Origin: Eubacterium sp. An11
GTDB taxonomy: Bacteria > Bacillota > Clostridia > Lachnospirales > Lachnospiraceae
Direction: 5' to 3'
Length of the DNA stretch: 64,000 bases
Assembly (NCBI RefSeq): GCF_002161065.1
Contig: NZ_NFLV01000004.1
Location: forward strand, 62,001 to 126,000
The notes below the pieces were generated by a model, which saw only the letters and a program-made list of their open reading frames with translations, was not told the origin of the DNA and made no database searches. Both the position numbers and the translations under genes were made by a program. Positions 46,091 to 55,280 of the stretch are shown here, piece after piece. Positions within the stretch are counted from its first letter, which is position 1; each line of letters begins with the position of its first letter.

Positions 46091-46354
46091 TTAAAAATGA
46101 ATCGAATGAATGTTTCCTGTGATCCTCATGTCAATGTCCGTAAAATACTCGATCAAAAGGCGCTCCCCTTCTATGACCATCTTGCATTTATAACAATGGA
46201 GCACGATTTTTTCTTCATTATAATCGCCCAGGGATCCATAATTCTCAATATTCAGTTCTCCGGTTCCGTTCATCGTACACACGAAGGCACGGCGACGGTC
46301 CTTTGCAGTTGTTCCGGCTCCCGCCTGATTTTCTTTTTTCTTTTTTTTGAACAC
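46091..46354 (-). CDS. yqfC: Sporulation protein YqfC (YabP superfamily)
   Basis: An 87-residue YabP-superfamily protein. The core is NGTGELNIENYGSLGDYNEEKIVLHC with VIEGERLLIEYFTDIDMRITG, matching YqfC. The start is a GTG at 46354 (reading MFKKKKKENQ), after AGGAAG; an upstream in-frame start at 46402 would add 16 residues without a good site. It is 89 bases before yqfD. Confidence 0.88.
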   Translation of the reverse strand: MFKKKKKENQAGAGTTAKDRRRAFVCTMNGTGELNIENYGSLGDYNEEKIVLHCYKCKMVIEGERLLIEYFTDIDMRITGNIHSIHF

Positions 46355-46457
46355 CCAATCACTTCCTGCAGAATTCGTTGATAGCAATGGTCTTTTTTTC
46401 ATCTTTATGCATCAAAAGAGAAATCAGAACAAAATATAAAAAAGTATCAATTTTGAA

Positions 46458-46486
46458 TTGAATTTTTCGTGAAAAAAGTATAGAAT
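46458..46486 (+). promoter_or_regulatory. Promoter of the EAL gene
   Basis: TTGAAT and TAGAAT are 17 bases apart, about 40 bases before the EAL start. Confidence 0.5.
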
Positions 46487-46527
46487 TACACATATTGCAG
46501 AAAAAGAAAGAATAAAGGAAAAGTGTT

Positions 46528-47823
46528 ATGAAATCAAACAAAACTACCATTCATCTGGAGCCATTACACCCTGGAACTTCCGGTTTTTATTCTGATCTCA
46601 GAAATCTGGAACCCGGCTGTTCCCATGGCGCTTTTCTCCGGTTCGGCATTGATGGTCTGAAAGTCATCAACACACATTACGGCATCGAATACGGCAACAT
46701 GATTCTCAGAAAAACGGCCGACTGTATTTCCAATCATCTTCTTCCCACCCAGCAGCTGCACCACATTTTAGGAGATGAGTACATTGTCACCGATTATCAG
46801 AGCGACGATGTGGCAGCGGCCATCCAGCTGTATCGGCGGGTATCCCATGCCATCGAGGAAATCAACATTGCCAATAATTATGAAGCCATGTTTACGATTT
46901 CCTGCGGTATCATTTTGCGCAGAGATATTGAGCATTTTTCTTATTCCAATGTGATGAATCTGACGGAATTTTCTTTAGATGAGGCAAAAAAACGAGGCCG
47001 GAATCAATATTATCTGTTTGAAAAACAGGATTACGAAAAGTTTTTAAGGAAAAATGCCCTGACCCAGGAACTTCGGCAGTCCATCAATCACAATTTTGAA
47101 GGGTTTGAAGCATATTTTCAACCGCTGATCCAGACAAAGGATCAAAAGATATACGGCGCAGAGGCACTGATGCGTTATCATTCCAGTCAGTTCGGCGATG
47201 TCTCTCCCACAGAATTTATTCCCATACTGGAAGAGACAAACATGATCATCCCCGCCGGCCGCTGGATTCTCGATCGGGCTGCCGCCGCATGCCGGGATTT
47301 TCAAACCCTCATCCCTGATTTTAAGATCAGCATCAATCTGTCCTATGTACAGGTTTTAAAAAGCTATGTCGGAAGCGACGTGATCCGCACTGTACAAAAA
47401 TACGGGATTTCTCCGGACAGCCTCACCATTGAACTGACGGAGAGCGGTCTTCTGGAAACAGATTCTCACCTGAAAAAAATGTGGACATACCTGAAAAAAG
47501 AAGGGATCAGCCTGGCCCTCGATGATTTCGGAACCGGTTATTCTAACTTTGCCTACCTGGCGACTCTCCGGCCGGATACCATAAAAATCGACCGGGAATT
47601 TACATGCCGGGCACTCCACAATTCCTATGAATACCAGCTTCTGGCTCTTTGCAGTTCCATGGCCCATTATCTTCGCCTGTCCATCTGTATTGAAGGAGTG
47701 GAGACCGCGGAGGAACTCTCTGCAGTCCGCAAACTCTCCCCTGATTATATCCAGGGATATTTCTTCGGACGGCCATGCGACTACGATACTTTTTTCAATA
47801 CCTATATAAAAGCTGCGGTATGA
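46528..47823 (+). CDS. c-di-GMP phosphodiesterase with degenerate GGDEF and EAL domains
   Basis: A 431-residue cytosolic protein. The N-terminal GGDEF-like domain (about residues 30-165) has LGDEY in place of GGDEF, so cyclase activity is unlikely. The C-terminal EAL domain has the EAL motif in GAEALMRYH, catalytic Asn in INLSY, Glu in ELTESGL, the metal site ALDDFGTGYSN, Lys in IKIDREF, and IEGVET. All catalytic positions are present, so it should hydrolyse c-di-GMP. No sensory domain is seen. It is a single gene. Confidence 0.93.
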   Translation: MKSNKTTIHLEPLHPGTSGFYSDLRNLEPGCSHGAFLRFGIDGLKVINTHYGIEYGNMILRKTADCISNHLLPTQQLHHILGDEYIVTDYQSDDVAAAIQLYRRVSHAIEEINIANNYEAMFTISCGIILRRDIEHFSYSNVMNLTEFSLDEAKKRGRNQYYLFEKQDYEKFLRKNALTQELRQSINHNFEGFEAYFQPLIQTKDQKIYGAEALMRYHSSQFGDVSPTEFIPILEETNMIIPAGRWILDRAAAACRDFQTLIPDFKISINLSYVQVLKSYVGSDVIRTVQKYGISPDSLTIELTESGLLETDSHLKKMWTYLKKEGISLALDDFGTGYSNFAYLATLRPDTIKIDREFTCRALHNSYEYQLLALCSSMAHYLRLSICIEGVETAEELSAVRKLSPDYIQGYFFGRPCDYDTFFNTYIKAAV

Positions 47824-47857
47824 ACAGCGTCCGCGCTGTTTTCGTACCGCAGCTTTT
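47808..47857. terminator. Bidirectional terminator between the EAL and dhaM genes
   Basis: AAAGCTGCGGTA pairs with TACCGCAGCTTT around an inner ACAGCG/CGCTGT stem. T runs lie on both strands. The EAL stop codon lies inside. Confidence 0.85.
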
Positions 47858-47943
47858 CTGCCGGAGTATTTCTCCCGCCTCTATATTATAGTTTAAACCG
47901 TTCCCGGATATCTGCTGTTTTCCGGACAGCATCCAATCCTCTT

Positions 47944-48324
47944 CTAGAACTTTGCCGTTGTCTTTGCGGCTTCTGCCACCTGGATGACATCTTCCATGGA
48001 CGCATTTCCCGCAGCGACGACCGCAGCGGCCACCGCTCCTTCCACGACCGGACAGTCGACCATTTTGACCTTGCGGTCTTCCATGGTCTCCAGAACCATC
48101 TCTGTGGTCATGACAGCGCTTCCCATATCCATCAGAATGATGACGCCGTCATCAGAATAAATCTCATCGATGGCATTGTTGATCTTCTCAAAACTTGTTC
48201 CAAAACCGCCGTCGTCCATACCGCCGGCTGCCCGCATCGGTGTCTCCGGTGCCATCAGGGAAGCCAGATCCACTACGCCTTCTGCCAGTTTCTGACTGTG
48301 AGAAACAATTACTATTCCAACCAT
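47944..48324 (-). CDS. dhaM: PTS-dependent dihydroxyacetone kinase phosphotransferase subunit DhaM
   Basis: A 126-residue single-domain DhaM with the EIIA-mannose fold. It opens MVGIVIVSHSQKLAEG; the His in VSHS accepts phosphate from HPr and passes it to the ADP of DhaL. The EI/HPr-like extra domains of E. coli DhaM are absent, so it depends on general PTS proteins. It follows dhaL by 12 bases. Confidence 0.92.
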   Translation of the reverse strand: MVGIVIVSHSQKLAEGVVDLASLMAPETPMRAAGGMDDGGFGTSFEKINNAIDEIYSDDGVIILMDMGSAVMTTEMVLETMEDRKVKMVDCPVVEGAVAAAVVAAGNASMEDVIQVAEAAKTTAKF

Positions 48325-48336
48325 ATGACAAACCTC

Positions 48337-48960
48337 CTATGCCAGTGCCTGTACTGCCTTGAGCATCAGTGTAAAGGATGTAGCACCCGGATCCTGATGT
48401 CCGATACTTCTCTCGCCCAGATAACTTGCACGTCCTTTTGTGGCGATGATCGTCTTCGTGTACTCGATTCCTTCTTCCGCAGCTGCCACGCCGGCATCCA
48501 GTGCCTTCTTAGCGTCTTTGTCCGCCTCATAGGAAGCCTTCATGGCGTCAAGAGCAGGAATCATAGCGTCAAGCATGGTCTTCTCGCCTTTGACTGCTTT
48601 ACCACGCTTCATGATACCTTCAATGGCAACATCCATCATACCGATAAAGTCGTCCATGTTCATCTCCATCTTGCCGTTTAAGTATGCGCCGGCTTTCATA
48701 AATGCTGTGCCGTATAACGGACCGGAAGCGCCTCCCACGGTGGAAACAAGCTTCATACCCACAGCTTTTAAGATGGATCCGATATCTTTGCCCTCGAAAG
48801 TTCCGATCACATCGTTGACCGCGTCAAATCCACGGGCCAGGTTGATACCGTGGTCTCCGTCACCGATCACATTGTCAAGTTCTGTAAGGAAAAGCTTCTG
48901 CTCATCCACATCCGCGATGATTTTTTTAAGAATTTCAATTACTTTTGCACTGTCAGCCAT
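48337..48960 (-). CDS. dhaL: Dihydroxyacetone kinase subunit DhaL
   Basis: A 207-residue all-helical ADP-binding subunit. ELDNVIGDGDHGINLARGF carries the metal-coordinating Asp residues and GGASGPLYGTAF is the nucleotide loop. The start at MADSAKVIEIL is preferred because the ATG two codons earlier is too near the AGAGGT site. It is separated from dhaK by a terminator-like hairpin, so expression may differ from dhaK. Confidence 0.92.
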   Translation of the reverse strand: MADSAKVIEILKKIIADVDEQKLFLTELDNVIGDGDHGINLARGFDAVNDVIGTFEGKDIGSILKAVGMKLVSTVGGASGPLYGTAFMKAGAYLNGKMEMNMDDFIGMMDVAIEGIMKRGKAVKGEKTMLDAMIPALDAMKASYEADKDAKKALDAGVAAAEEGIEYTKTIIATKGRASYLGERSIGHQDPGATSFTLMLKAVQALA

Positions 48961-49002
48961 TTTCATATACCTCTTTTCTTTTAATCATTCCCTGCTGTCG
49001 TT

Positions 49003-49037
49003 ACGAAAAGAAAAGGCCGACGGGAATTGTCGGCCTT
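49003..49037 (-). terminator. Internal terminator between dhaK and dhaL
   Basis: AAGGCCGAC and GTCGGCCTT form a perfect 9-base-pair stem, and the minus strand then reads TTCTTTT. It is a partial terminator within the dha operon. Confidence 0.65.
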
Positions 49038-49050
49038 CTTCGCCAGTAAA

Positions 49051-50049
49051 TTATTTAGCTACTGTCATAGCCGGAGTGTCTGCTTCTGCATCTAACAGCT
49101 CTTTCATCTGATCATCCAGACGGAGTAAGGAAATAGAGAATCCTTCCATCTCCAGGGATGTCATATATTCACCAACAAGGGTCTTGTAAACTTTAATGCC
49201 TTTTTCGGCAAGAACATCAGCCACATGATTGTTGACGATGTAAAGCTCCATCAGAGGAGTAGCGCCGCATCCGTTAACCATTACAGCAACTTCAGAACCG
49301 GAGTAGTCGATGTCAGCGAGAATCTTGTCCAGTAAAGTATCAACGATCTCGTCTGCTGTCTCCATAGGCTTCTTCTCTACGCCTGGCTCACCGTGGATAC
49401 CGATACCGATCTCCATCTCATTGTCAGCCAGTTCAAATCCAGGTTCTCCTGCTGCAGGAACCGTACAAGGACGGATAGCCATACCCATGGTTCTCACATT
49501 GTCGATAACCTTCTGAGCCACAGCCTGTACTTCGTCAAGGCTTGCTCCACTCTCAGCCAGAGCGCCGGCAATCTTATGTACAAATACTGTACCGGCCACA
49601 CCACGACGTCCTGTGGTATATAAGGAATCCTGTACAGCCACATCATCATTCACTACAACTTCTTTTACTTCGATGCCGTCCATATCGGAAGCCATCTCAG
49701 CAGCCATCTCAAAGTTCAGCACATCACCGGTATAGTTCTTAACAACCATCAGAACACCTTTGCCGGCATCAATTGCTTTGATTCCTTCATAAATCTGGTC
49801 CGGAGTAGGAGATGTAAATACAGCACCTGCCACAGCAGCATCCAGCATACCTTTTCCGACAAATCCGCCGTGTGCCGGCTCATGTCCGCTTCCGCCGCCG
49901 CTGATCAGAGCAACCTTGCCCTCTTTTTTATCAGCTCTTACTACAACGTTTCCACAGTCAAGCTTCTTCAAATACTGAGGATAAGCTTTAACCATACCTT
50001 CTATCATCTGGTTTTCTACCTGATCCACTGCATTAATAATCTTTTTCAA
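49051..50049 (-). CDS. dhaK: Dihydroxyacetone kinase subunit DhaK
   Basis: A 332-residue substrate-binding subunit. The His in GIGIHGEPGVEK binds dihydroxyacetone covalently, and ISGGGSGHEPAHGGFVG is the N-terminal substrate loop. The TTG start at 50049 follows GGAGGAG at good spacing; a longer in-frame reading lacks a site. It is the first dha gene. No DhaS or DhaR regulator is adjacent. Confidence 0.95.
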   Translation of the reverse strand: MKKIINAVDQVENQMIEGMVKAYPQYLKKLDCGNVVVRADKKEGKVALISGGGSGHEPAHGGFVGKGMLDAAVAGAVFTSPTPDQIYEGIKAIDAGKGVLMVVKNYTGDVLNFEMAAEMASDMDGIEVKEVVVNDDVAVQDSLYTTGRRGVAGTVFVHKIAGALAESGASLDEVQAVAQKVIDNVRTMGMAIRPCTVPAAGEPGFELADNEMEIGIGIHGEPGVEKKPMETADEIVDTLLDKILADIDYSGSEVAVMVNGCGATPLMELYIVNNHVADVLAEKGIKVYKTLVGEYMTSLEMEGFSISLLRLDDQMKELLDAEADTPAMTVAK

Positions 50050-50119
50050 AATAATCTCCTCCTTACTGGTTCTTTGAAAATAGTTCAGATTAGACAATTA
50101 TTGCCTACATCCTTTATTA

Positions 50120-50148
50120 ATAATATCACTTTTGCACATACAGGTCAA
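50120..50148 (-). promoter_or_regulatory. Promoter of the dha operon
   Basis: Minus-strand TTGACC and TATTAT are 17 bases apart, about 70 bases before dhaK. Confidence 0.75.
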
Positions 50149-50228
50149 TTAAAAAAATCTATTTTTCATCCAATTTACACACTTGTCTCATTTCCTTTAT
50201 TTTATTAATCCGCAGCACAAAATGACGG

Positions 50229-50257
50229 TTGTGTTTTCCGTAAAAATATTATATAGT
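50229..50257 (+). promoter_or_regulatory. Promoter of galM
   Basis: TTGTGT and TATAGT are 17 bases apart, about 37 bases before the galM ATG. Confidence 0.5.
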
Positions 50258-50293
50258 TTTTGTAAATTACCCATTTGAGAAAAGGAGAAAAAT

Positions 50294-51325
50294 ATGAACG
50301 TATTGGATTTTGGGAAGACAAAAGACGGCGTACAGACGCATCTGTACACCATAAAAAACGAAGATCTGGAATGCCGTGTCACGGACTTTGGATCGATCCT
50401 TGTCAACCTGTTTGTGCCGGACAAACACGGAAAGCCTGTCGACGTGGTCCTGGGTTTTGATACTGTCTCCGGCTACGAACAGGATACCGCCAGCCTCGGC
50501 TGCAACGTGGGCCGCTGTGCCAACCGGATCGGCGGCGCCTCTTTCACTCTGGACGGCCGTACATATACCCTGGATAAAAACGACGGAGAGAATTGCCTGC
50601 ACAGCGGTTTTCACCAGTATTCCAAGCGGATCTGGACAGTCACACAGCACACAGACACCTCCGTCGCCTTCTCCCTGGACAGTCCGGATATGGATCAGGG
50701 ATTTCCGGGCGCTGTCACCATGACCGTCACCTACGAACTGAAAGAGAACCAGCTGATCATTTCTTACGCCGGCACGCCGGACAAGGATACGATCATCAAC
50801 ATGACCAACCACAGTTATTTCAATCTTAACGGCGGCGGTAATGTTCTCGGTCATATGGCTGTGGTCAACGCCAGCCGGTTCACTCCTTCCGACGCGCAAT
50901 CCATTCCAACCGGCATCTTTGCTGAAGTGGCCGGCACTCCTATGGATTTCCGTGAACCGAAGGCCCTCGGGCAGGACATCGGGGCAGAGTACGACCAGCT
51001 CATTAAAGGACTGGGCTACGACCATAATTATGTCATCGATGATTATGACGGCACCACCCGCTATGCCGTCCATCTGTATTCCGAGGAATCCGGCATCCTC
51101 ATGGATCTTTCCACCGATTACCCGGGTATCCAGATGTACACCGCCAATTATCTCAAAGACGACAACGGCAAAAACGGTGCAGTCTATCACCCTCGTGACG
51201 CTGTCTGCTTTGAACCGCAGTTTTTCCCGGACGCCATCAATAAGCCGGAGTTTCCAAGTCCCGTATGCAAAGCGGGCACTCCGTATCACAAAGAGATTAT
51301 CTATACGTTTTCCATCGATAAATAG
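50294..51325 (+). CDS. galM: Aldose 1-epimerase (galactose mutarotase)
   Basis: A 343-residue aldose 1-epimerase that interconverts sugar anomers. RCANRIGGASF holds the substrate-binding Asn-Arg, LHSGFHQY the first catalytic-region His, NMTNHSYFNLNG the catalytic His, and the catalytic Glu lies in CFEPQFFPDAIN. It is divergent from dhaK and next to an Mgl-type sensor cluster, so galactose or glucose is the likely substrate. RBS AAAGGAG. Confidence 0.95.
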   Translation: MNVLDFGKTKDGVQTHLYTIKNEDLECRVTDFGSILVNLFVPDKHGKPVDVVLGFDTVSGYEQDTASLGCNVGRCANRIGGASFTLDGRTYTLDKNDGENCLHSGFHQYSKRIWTVTQHTDTSVAFSLDSPDMDQGFPGAVTMTVTYELKENQLIISYAGTPDKDTIINMTNHSYFNLNGGGNVLGHMAVVNASRFTPSDAQSIPTGIFAEVAGTPMDFREPKALGQDIGAEYDQLIKGLGYDHNYVIDDYDGTTRYAVHLYSEESGILMDLSTDYPGIQMYTANYLKDDNGKNGAVYHPRDAVCFEPQFFPDAINKPEFPSPVCKAGTPYHKEIIYTFSIDK

Positions 51326-51332
51326 GAATCTT

Positions 51333-51370
51333 AAAGAAGCGATACCCTCACGGATACCGCTTCTTTTTAT
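51333..51370 (+). terminator. Terminator of galM
   Basis: AAAGAAGCG pairs with CGCTTCTTT, followed by TTATTTT. It also reads as a weaker terminator for the opposite strand. Confidence 0.75.
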
Positions 51371-51396
51371 TTTCGCGCCGCTGCGCATCACATCTT

Positions 51397-52425
51397 TCAC
51401 TGCCGGTCCATAAATTCTTCCACGTTATCGCCGGTCACTTTCAGATAAGGCAGATAAATGTACCGGTCATTTTCAAAGGCAATATCCTCCAGTCCTTCTC
51501 CGGTACCCAGAGCCACAGACAGCTCTGCCATGGCGGACGCCTGTCCTTCTTTATCATTATACACTGTCCCGGCAAAATCTCCGTCTCTGACTGCCTGCAG
51601 TCCTACAGAAGTGCCATCCACGCCGAAGAAAACCGGACGGCTCTCCTCGGTATAATTCAGTTCATCGTAGGCGTCAATGGCTCCCGCCGCCATATCATCA
51701 TTGTTGGCAAGCACCAGCTCGATCTCATCATGGAACTGCCGGATCATCTGCTGCATCCGGTTCTGCGCCTGCGCCCGGTTCCAGTTGGCGATCTGATAGC
51801 TGAGCTTCTCCAGGGCAATCCCGTTTTCTTTTAATGTATTGACCACACTTTCTGTGCGGATAATAGCATCCTGGTGATCCGCCTCTCCTTCCAGAATCAC
51901 GTACTGGATCTTTCCGTCCCCGTTTTTATCTACTTTTCCTTCTTTGATCACCTCGGCAGCCATCTCTCCCTGCAGTTCACCGGACTGTCTGGCCACCGCG
52001 CCCACATAATACGTTTTATCCCACTGCATCATATCTTCCGCCACCGGTTCTCTGTTAAAGAAAATCAGCGGTATATCCCGCTCTCTTGCCATATCGATGA
52101 TTTCCGACGGGTCTGCCCGGTCCACCAGATTCACGCAAAGCACGTTGCATCCGGCATCGATGAGTTCCTCCACCTGCTCATTCTGCGTCTTTTCCGATCC
52201 CGCCGCCTCCCGGACCATGACTGTCACTTCCAGATCTTCTGTCTTGCGGCTTTCCAGATCATTCTTATAGCAGTCAATCAATTCCCGCAGGAACGTATCT
52301 GTCTGATTATAATAAGTTACCCCCACCTGCACCTTTTCCGGAGTATTTCCTGACGTTTCTCCGCAGGCGCACAGACTCCATGCGGCAAATCCGCACAGAA
52401 ATATCATACATAATGTTTTTCTCAT
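51397..52425 (-). CDS. MglB-like galactose/sugar-binding lipoprotein, accessory
   Basis: A 342-residue sugar-binding lipoprotein of the MglB family. The signal CMIFLCGFAAWSLCACGE ends in a lipobox with Cys anchor. The calcium-loop motif DKNGDGKIQYVILEG and FFNREPV match galactose-binding proteins. No ABC genes follow it, and it lies last in the RR-HK-sensor operon. A sensory role or a shared role with the mglAC transporter is inferred. ATG at 52425 follows AAGGGA. Confidence 0.88.
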   Translation of the reverse strand: MRKTLCMIFLCGFAAWSLCACGETSGNTPEKVQVGVTYYNQTDTFLRELIDCYKNDLESRKTEDLEVTVMVREAAGSEKTQNEQVEELIDAGCNVLCVNLVDRADPSEIIDMARERDIPLIFFNREPVAEDMMQWDKTYYVGAVARQSGELQGEMAAEVIKEGKVDKNGDGKIQYVILEGEADHQDAIIRTESVVNTLKENGIALEKLSYQIANWNRAQAQNRMQQMIRQFHDEIELVLANNDDMAAGAIDAYDELNYTEESRPVFFGVDGTSVGLQAVRDGDFAGTVYNDKEGQASAMAELSVALGTGEGLEDIAFENDRYIYLPYLKVTGDNVEEFMDRQ

Positions 52426-52464
52426 AGTTTTTCCCTTCATAACAATAGCTTGCCGGTCTATCAC

Positions 52465-53439
52465 TTACTGGCTCATGCTGAACAAAATATTCTGATTTTC
52501 CTCGGAAAACAGCGTGTCCCTCCGGACCACCGTGTAAGACACCAGCAGGCGGTCCTCCTGCCGGTAAGCGTGATCCAGCTTTTGCACAACCGCCGACAGA
52601 CTCTGGTATCCCACATTGAATTCATCGGGGACCACCAGACATTCCACATAACTGTTATCCAGACAATAAAAGGCTTCCACGGAATTCCCGATCCCGTAGA
52701 CCACCGCTCCGTGCAGCTGCTTGTCCGCGGCAGCTTCCCCCGCCTGTACAAGACTGCTGTCATCCAGCGCAAGCATGATATCTACCGGCGGATAGGCCGG
52801 CAGCGCCAGCTCTCCTCCCTTTCCTGTATATCCGCTGACCGTCCAGAGGATTTCTCCTCCGGCTCTGCGGATGCAGTCTTTTGCTCCGGCCTCCCGTCTT
52901 TTGGCTGCCTCCGTCCCCTCTTCTCTCTGAAAAATCCCAATGGTCTTCCCATGGAGACTGCCGCCAAAATCTTTTTTCAACTCTTCTGCCAGCGCCTGGC
53001 CCACTGCATAATGATCCGGCTCCGCCACCGGCAGATCCGATGCGCCTCCCTCCGCATCGCCGGCGGATTCCACCTGGATGACCGGAACTTTTTTATTGAT
53101 TTTTTCCAGGAAGCCTTCTTCGCCACTTCCCGGCACCGGCTGCACGATAATACCGTCGGCACCGTTCTCCACCTCTGTTTCCAGCAGCTCTTTTTCCTCC
53201 TCCGCCGTCAGCGTCCCGCCGGTGCTGACCACAAATACCTCCACATCGTTATCTGACGCCGCCATCTCAAGCCCATACTTAAAGGCAGCCCACCGGGATC
53301 CGTCTGAATCCTGCACCACCACGGATATTTTCCGTACCTCTGTATCCGCCCACTCTTCAATCATAAAGAGGGCGACGATCAAGGCCAGAACCGCCAGGAT
53401 AGTTTCAATCAATATAAATATTTTTTTATCATTTTTCAT
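52465..53439 (-). CDS. Membrane-anchored periplasmic-binding-like sugar sensor
   Basis: A 324-residue protein with an uncleaved N-terminal membrane helix (IFILIETILAVLALIVALFMI) followed by an extracellular type I periplasmic-binding domain (ISVVVQDSDGSRWAAFKYGLEMAA, GIIVQPVPGSGEEGF). It has no lipobox, so it is anchored by the helix. It overlaps the kinase stop by four bases and probably presents ligand to that kinase, like ChvE/XylFII-type sensors. Confidence 0.85.
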   Translation of the reverse strand: MKNDKKIFILIETILAVLALIVALFMIEEWADTEVRKISVVVQDSDGSRWAAFKYGLEMAASDNDVEVFVVSTGGTLTAEEEKELLETEVENGADGIIVQPVPGSGEEGFLEKINKKVPVIQVESAGDAEGGASDLPVAEPDHYAVGQALAEELKKDFGGSLHGKTIGIFQREEGTEAAKRREAGAKDCIRRAGGEILWTVSGYTGKGGELALPAYPPVDIMLALDDSSLVQAGEAAADKQLHGAVVYGIGNSVEAFYCLDNSYVECLVVPDEFNVGYQSLSAVVQKLDHAYRQEDRLLVSYTVVRRDTLFSEENQNILFSMSQ

Positions 53440-55280
53440 GACCGCTCCCCTGTGGTCTCCTCTCCCCGTAAAATATGTCCCTGCTCCAGTATCTTCCGGT
53501 TTTCTTCCGTATAAGGTATTTCCGGAATACAGATGGAAACCTTCGTTCCCTCATCCGGTTCACTTTCTATAGTGAGTCCGTATTCTTTTCCGAAAAGAAT
53601 CTTGATCCGGTTGTTGACGTTGACAAGACCGACTCCGGAACCTTTCTTATGTACCCGGCTGCCGTCTGTCAACACCAGCGCCGCCTCTTCTCCGGACATG
53701 CCGAGTCCGTTATCTTCCACAGCCAGAATAATATTTCCATTCTCCCGTTTTCCGGTCACGATAATCTCTCCGCAGTCATCCATGCTGCTGACTCCGTAAT
53801 TGATGGCATTTTCCAGGATCGGCTGCAGGATCAGCTTCACTGTACAGCAGTCCTCGATGTCGGGATCCACCTGAAAATCCACGGAAAACGTATTTTTATA
53901 TCGAATTTTTTGAATATTCATGTAGCTTCTCGCATGCTGGAGCTCATCTCTGACCGGAATCACCGTGCGCCCTTTGGACAGACTGATGCGGAAAAGCTTG
54001 GCCAGCTGAGAAATCATAAACGAGGCCTCCTCATTTCGCTCTCCCTCGATCATCCAGATGATGGAATCCAGGGCATTATACAGGAAATGGGGATTGATCT
54101 GACTCTGCAGCGCATCCAGCTCGCTCTTGCGCCTCTCATTCTGTTCAACGACGATCTCTTTCATGAGGGTGTCGATTCTCTCATAGGACTTCTGAATGGA
54201 ATAACCCAGATGCCGGATCTCCAGCGATCCTCCGATGTAGATTTCCGGCTTTTCGCCGGCTTCATATTCTTTGACAGAATCATTGAGCTTCATGATCGGG
54301 CTGGAGATCCTCACAGAGACAATGCGGTTGACCGCCATCAGCATCATAAAAGTGAGAAGGATGAGCAGCGCCACAAAATACTGCATATTGAGCATCCCTT
54401 TGGTAAAGGAATCATAAGGAATGACTCCGACCAGCTTCCATCCGGTATAGCTGATGGTATCCACCACCACCTTGCGGCTGTTTCCGGCAAAATATTCGTC
54501 GTAGACTCCGTTCTCATATTTGCCGTTAACATCGGTATTTTCTTTATAAAGTCCTTCACTGATCTGAATCTGTCTCGGATGATAGATGATCTCCCCGCTG
54601 CTGTCGCAGAGATAATAATACTGTCCGTTGTTTGATGTATTGATCTGTTTCATCATCCATGAAATGCCGGAAAAATCCATATCGACCAATAAAACGCCGG
54701 TCTGTACCACACCGCTGTCAGTAATCTCCACTGCCCGGCTCAGGGAGATCACCCAATAATAATGCTGCGTCCCGTCATCAAACAGATTCTGGATATGCGG
54801 GGTGGAAAAATGCATGTTTTCTGTCTTGTTCATGGCCTGTTCGAACCACTCCTGGCCGGTGATATCCACATTTTCTTTCTGGTTTGCCACCGGCTCCGCC
54901 ATCATAAGCGCACCTTTATTATTATAAAGCGCAATACTTCTCAGTTTATCTTTATTGGCTTCATAGAGAAGGTTCATCTTCACCTGAATATCCTGCACAT
55001 CCCGAGAAAATTCGCTTTCCTTAATGGTGTTGTAATACAGGGCGTCTGAAATCTGACGCATACTGACCAGATAGTCTTCGAGACTTTTCCCGGTCTGCTC
55101 GATGAGCTTCTGGGTATTCTGGACATTTTCTTCCCGGATGATACTCAAAAAACGGTTGTACATGATGATCCCCATGACCAGCATGATAAAGACCGAGATC
55201 AGGGAAAACGCCGCCATGATGGTGGACTGGATCTCTCTGGGTTTGATGCTGTCCCAGAATCGGATGCTTTTATTTTTCAC
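53436..55280 (-). CDS. YesM-type sensor histidine kinase
   Basis: A 614-residue membrane kinase. Membrane helix 1 spans about residues 20-42, an extracellular Cache-like sensor follows, and helix 2 spans about 298-320. A HAMP linker leads to the His_kinase domain with LQSQINPHFLYNALDSIIWM (phospho-His near residue 395) and a C-terminal HATPase (VEDNGLGMSGEEAALVL). The GTG start at 55280 overlaps the response regulator by 11 bases; longer in-frame readings lie inside that gene. Confidence 0.92.
   Translation of the reverse strand: MKNKSIRFWDSIKPREIQSTIMAAFSLISVFIMLVMGIIMYNRFLSIIREENVQNTQKLIEQTGKSLEDYLVSMRQISDALYYNTIKESEFSRDVQDIQVKMNLLYEANKDKLRSIALYNNKGALMMAEPVANQKENVDITGQEWFEQAMNKTENMHFSTPHIQNLFDDGTQHYYWVISLSRAVEITDSGVVQTGVLLVDMDFSGISWMMKQINTSNNGQYYYLCDSSGEIIYHPRQIQISEGLYKENTDVNGKYENGVYDEYFAGNSRKVVVDTISYTGWKLVGVIPYDSFTKGMLNMQYFVALLILLTFMMLMAVNRIVSVRISSPIMKLNDSVKEYEAGEKPEIYIGGSLEIRHLGYSIQKSYERIDTLMKEIVVEQNERRKSELDALQSQINPHFLYNALDSIIWMIEGERNEEASFMISQLAKLFRISLSKGRTVIPVRDELQHARSYMNIQKIRYKNTFSVDFQVDPDIEDCCTVKLILQPILENAINYGVSSMDDCGEIIVTGKRENGNIILAVEDNGLGMSGEEAALVLTDGSRVHKKGSGVGLVNVNNRIKILFGKEYGLTIESEPDEGTKVSICIPEIPYTEENRKILEQGHILRGEETTGERS

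Noticed and set aside
50267-51400. 377-codon minus-strand frame opposite galM
   Set aside because: Antisense to a canonical mutarotase with all catalytic residues; no ribosome site.
53475-54635. 386-codon plus-strand frame opposite the sensor kinase
   Set aside because: It is the shadow of a kinase with clear His and ATPase motifs.
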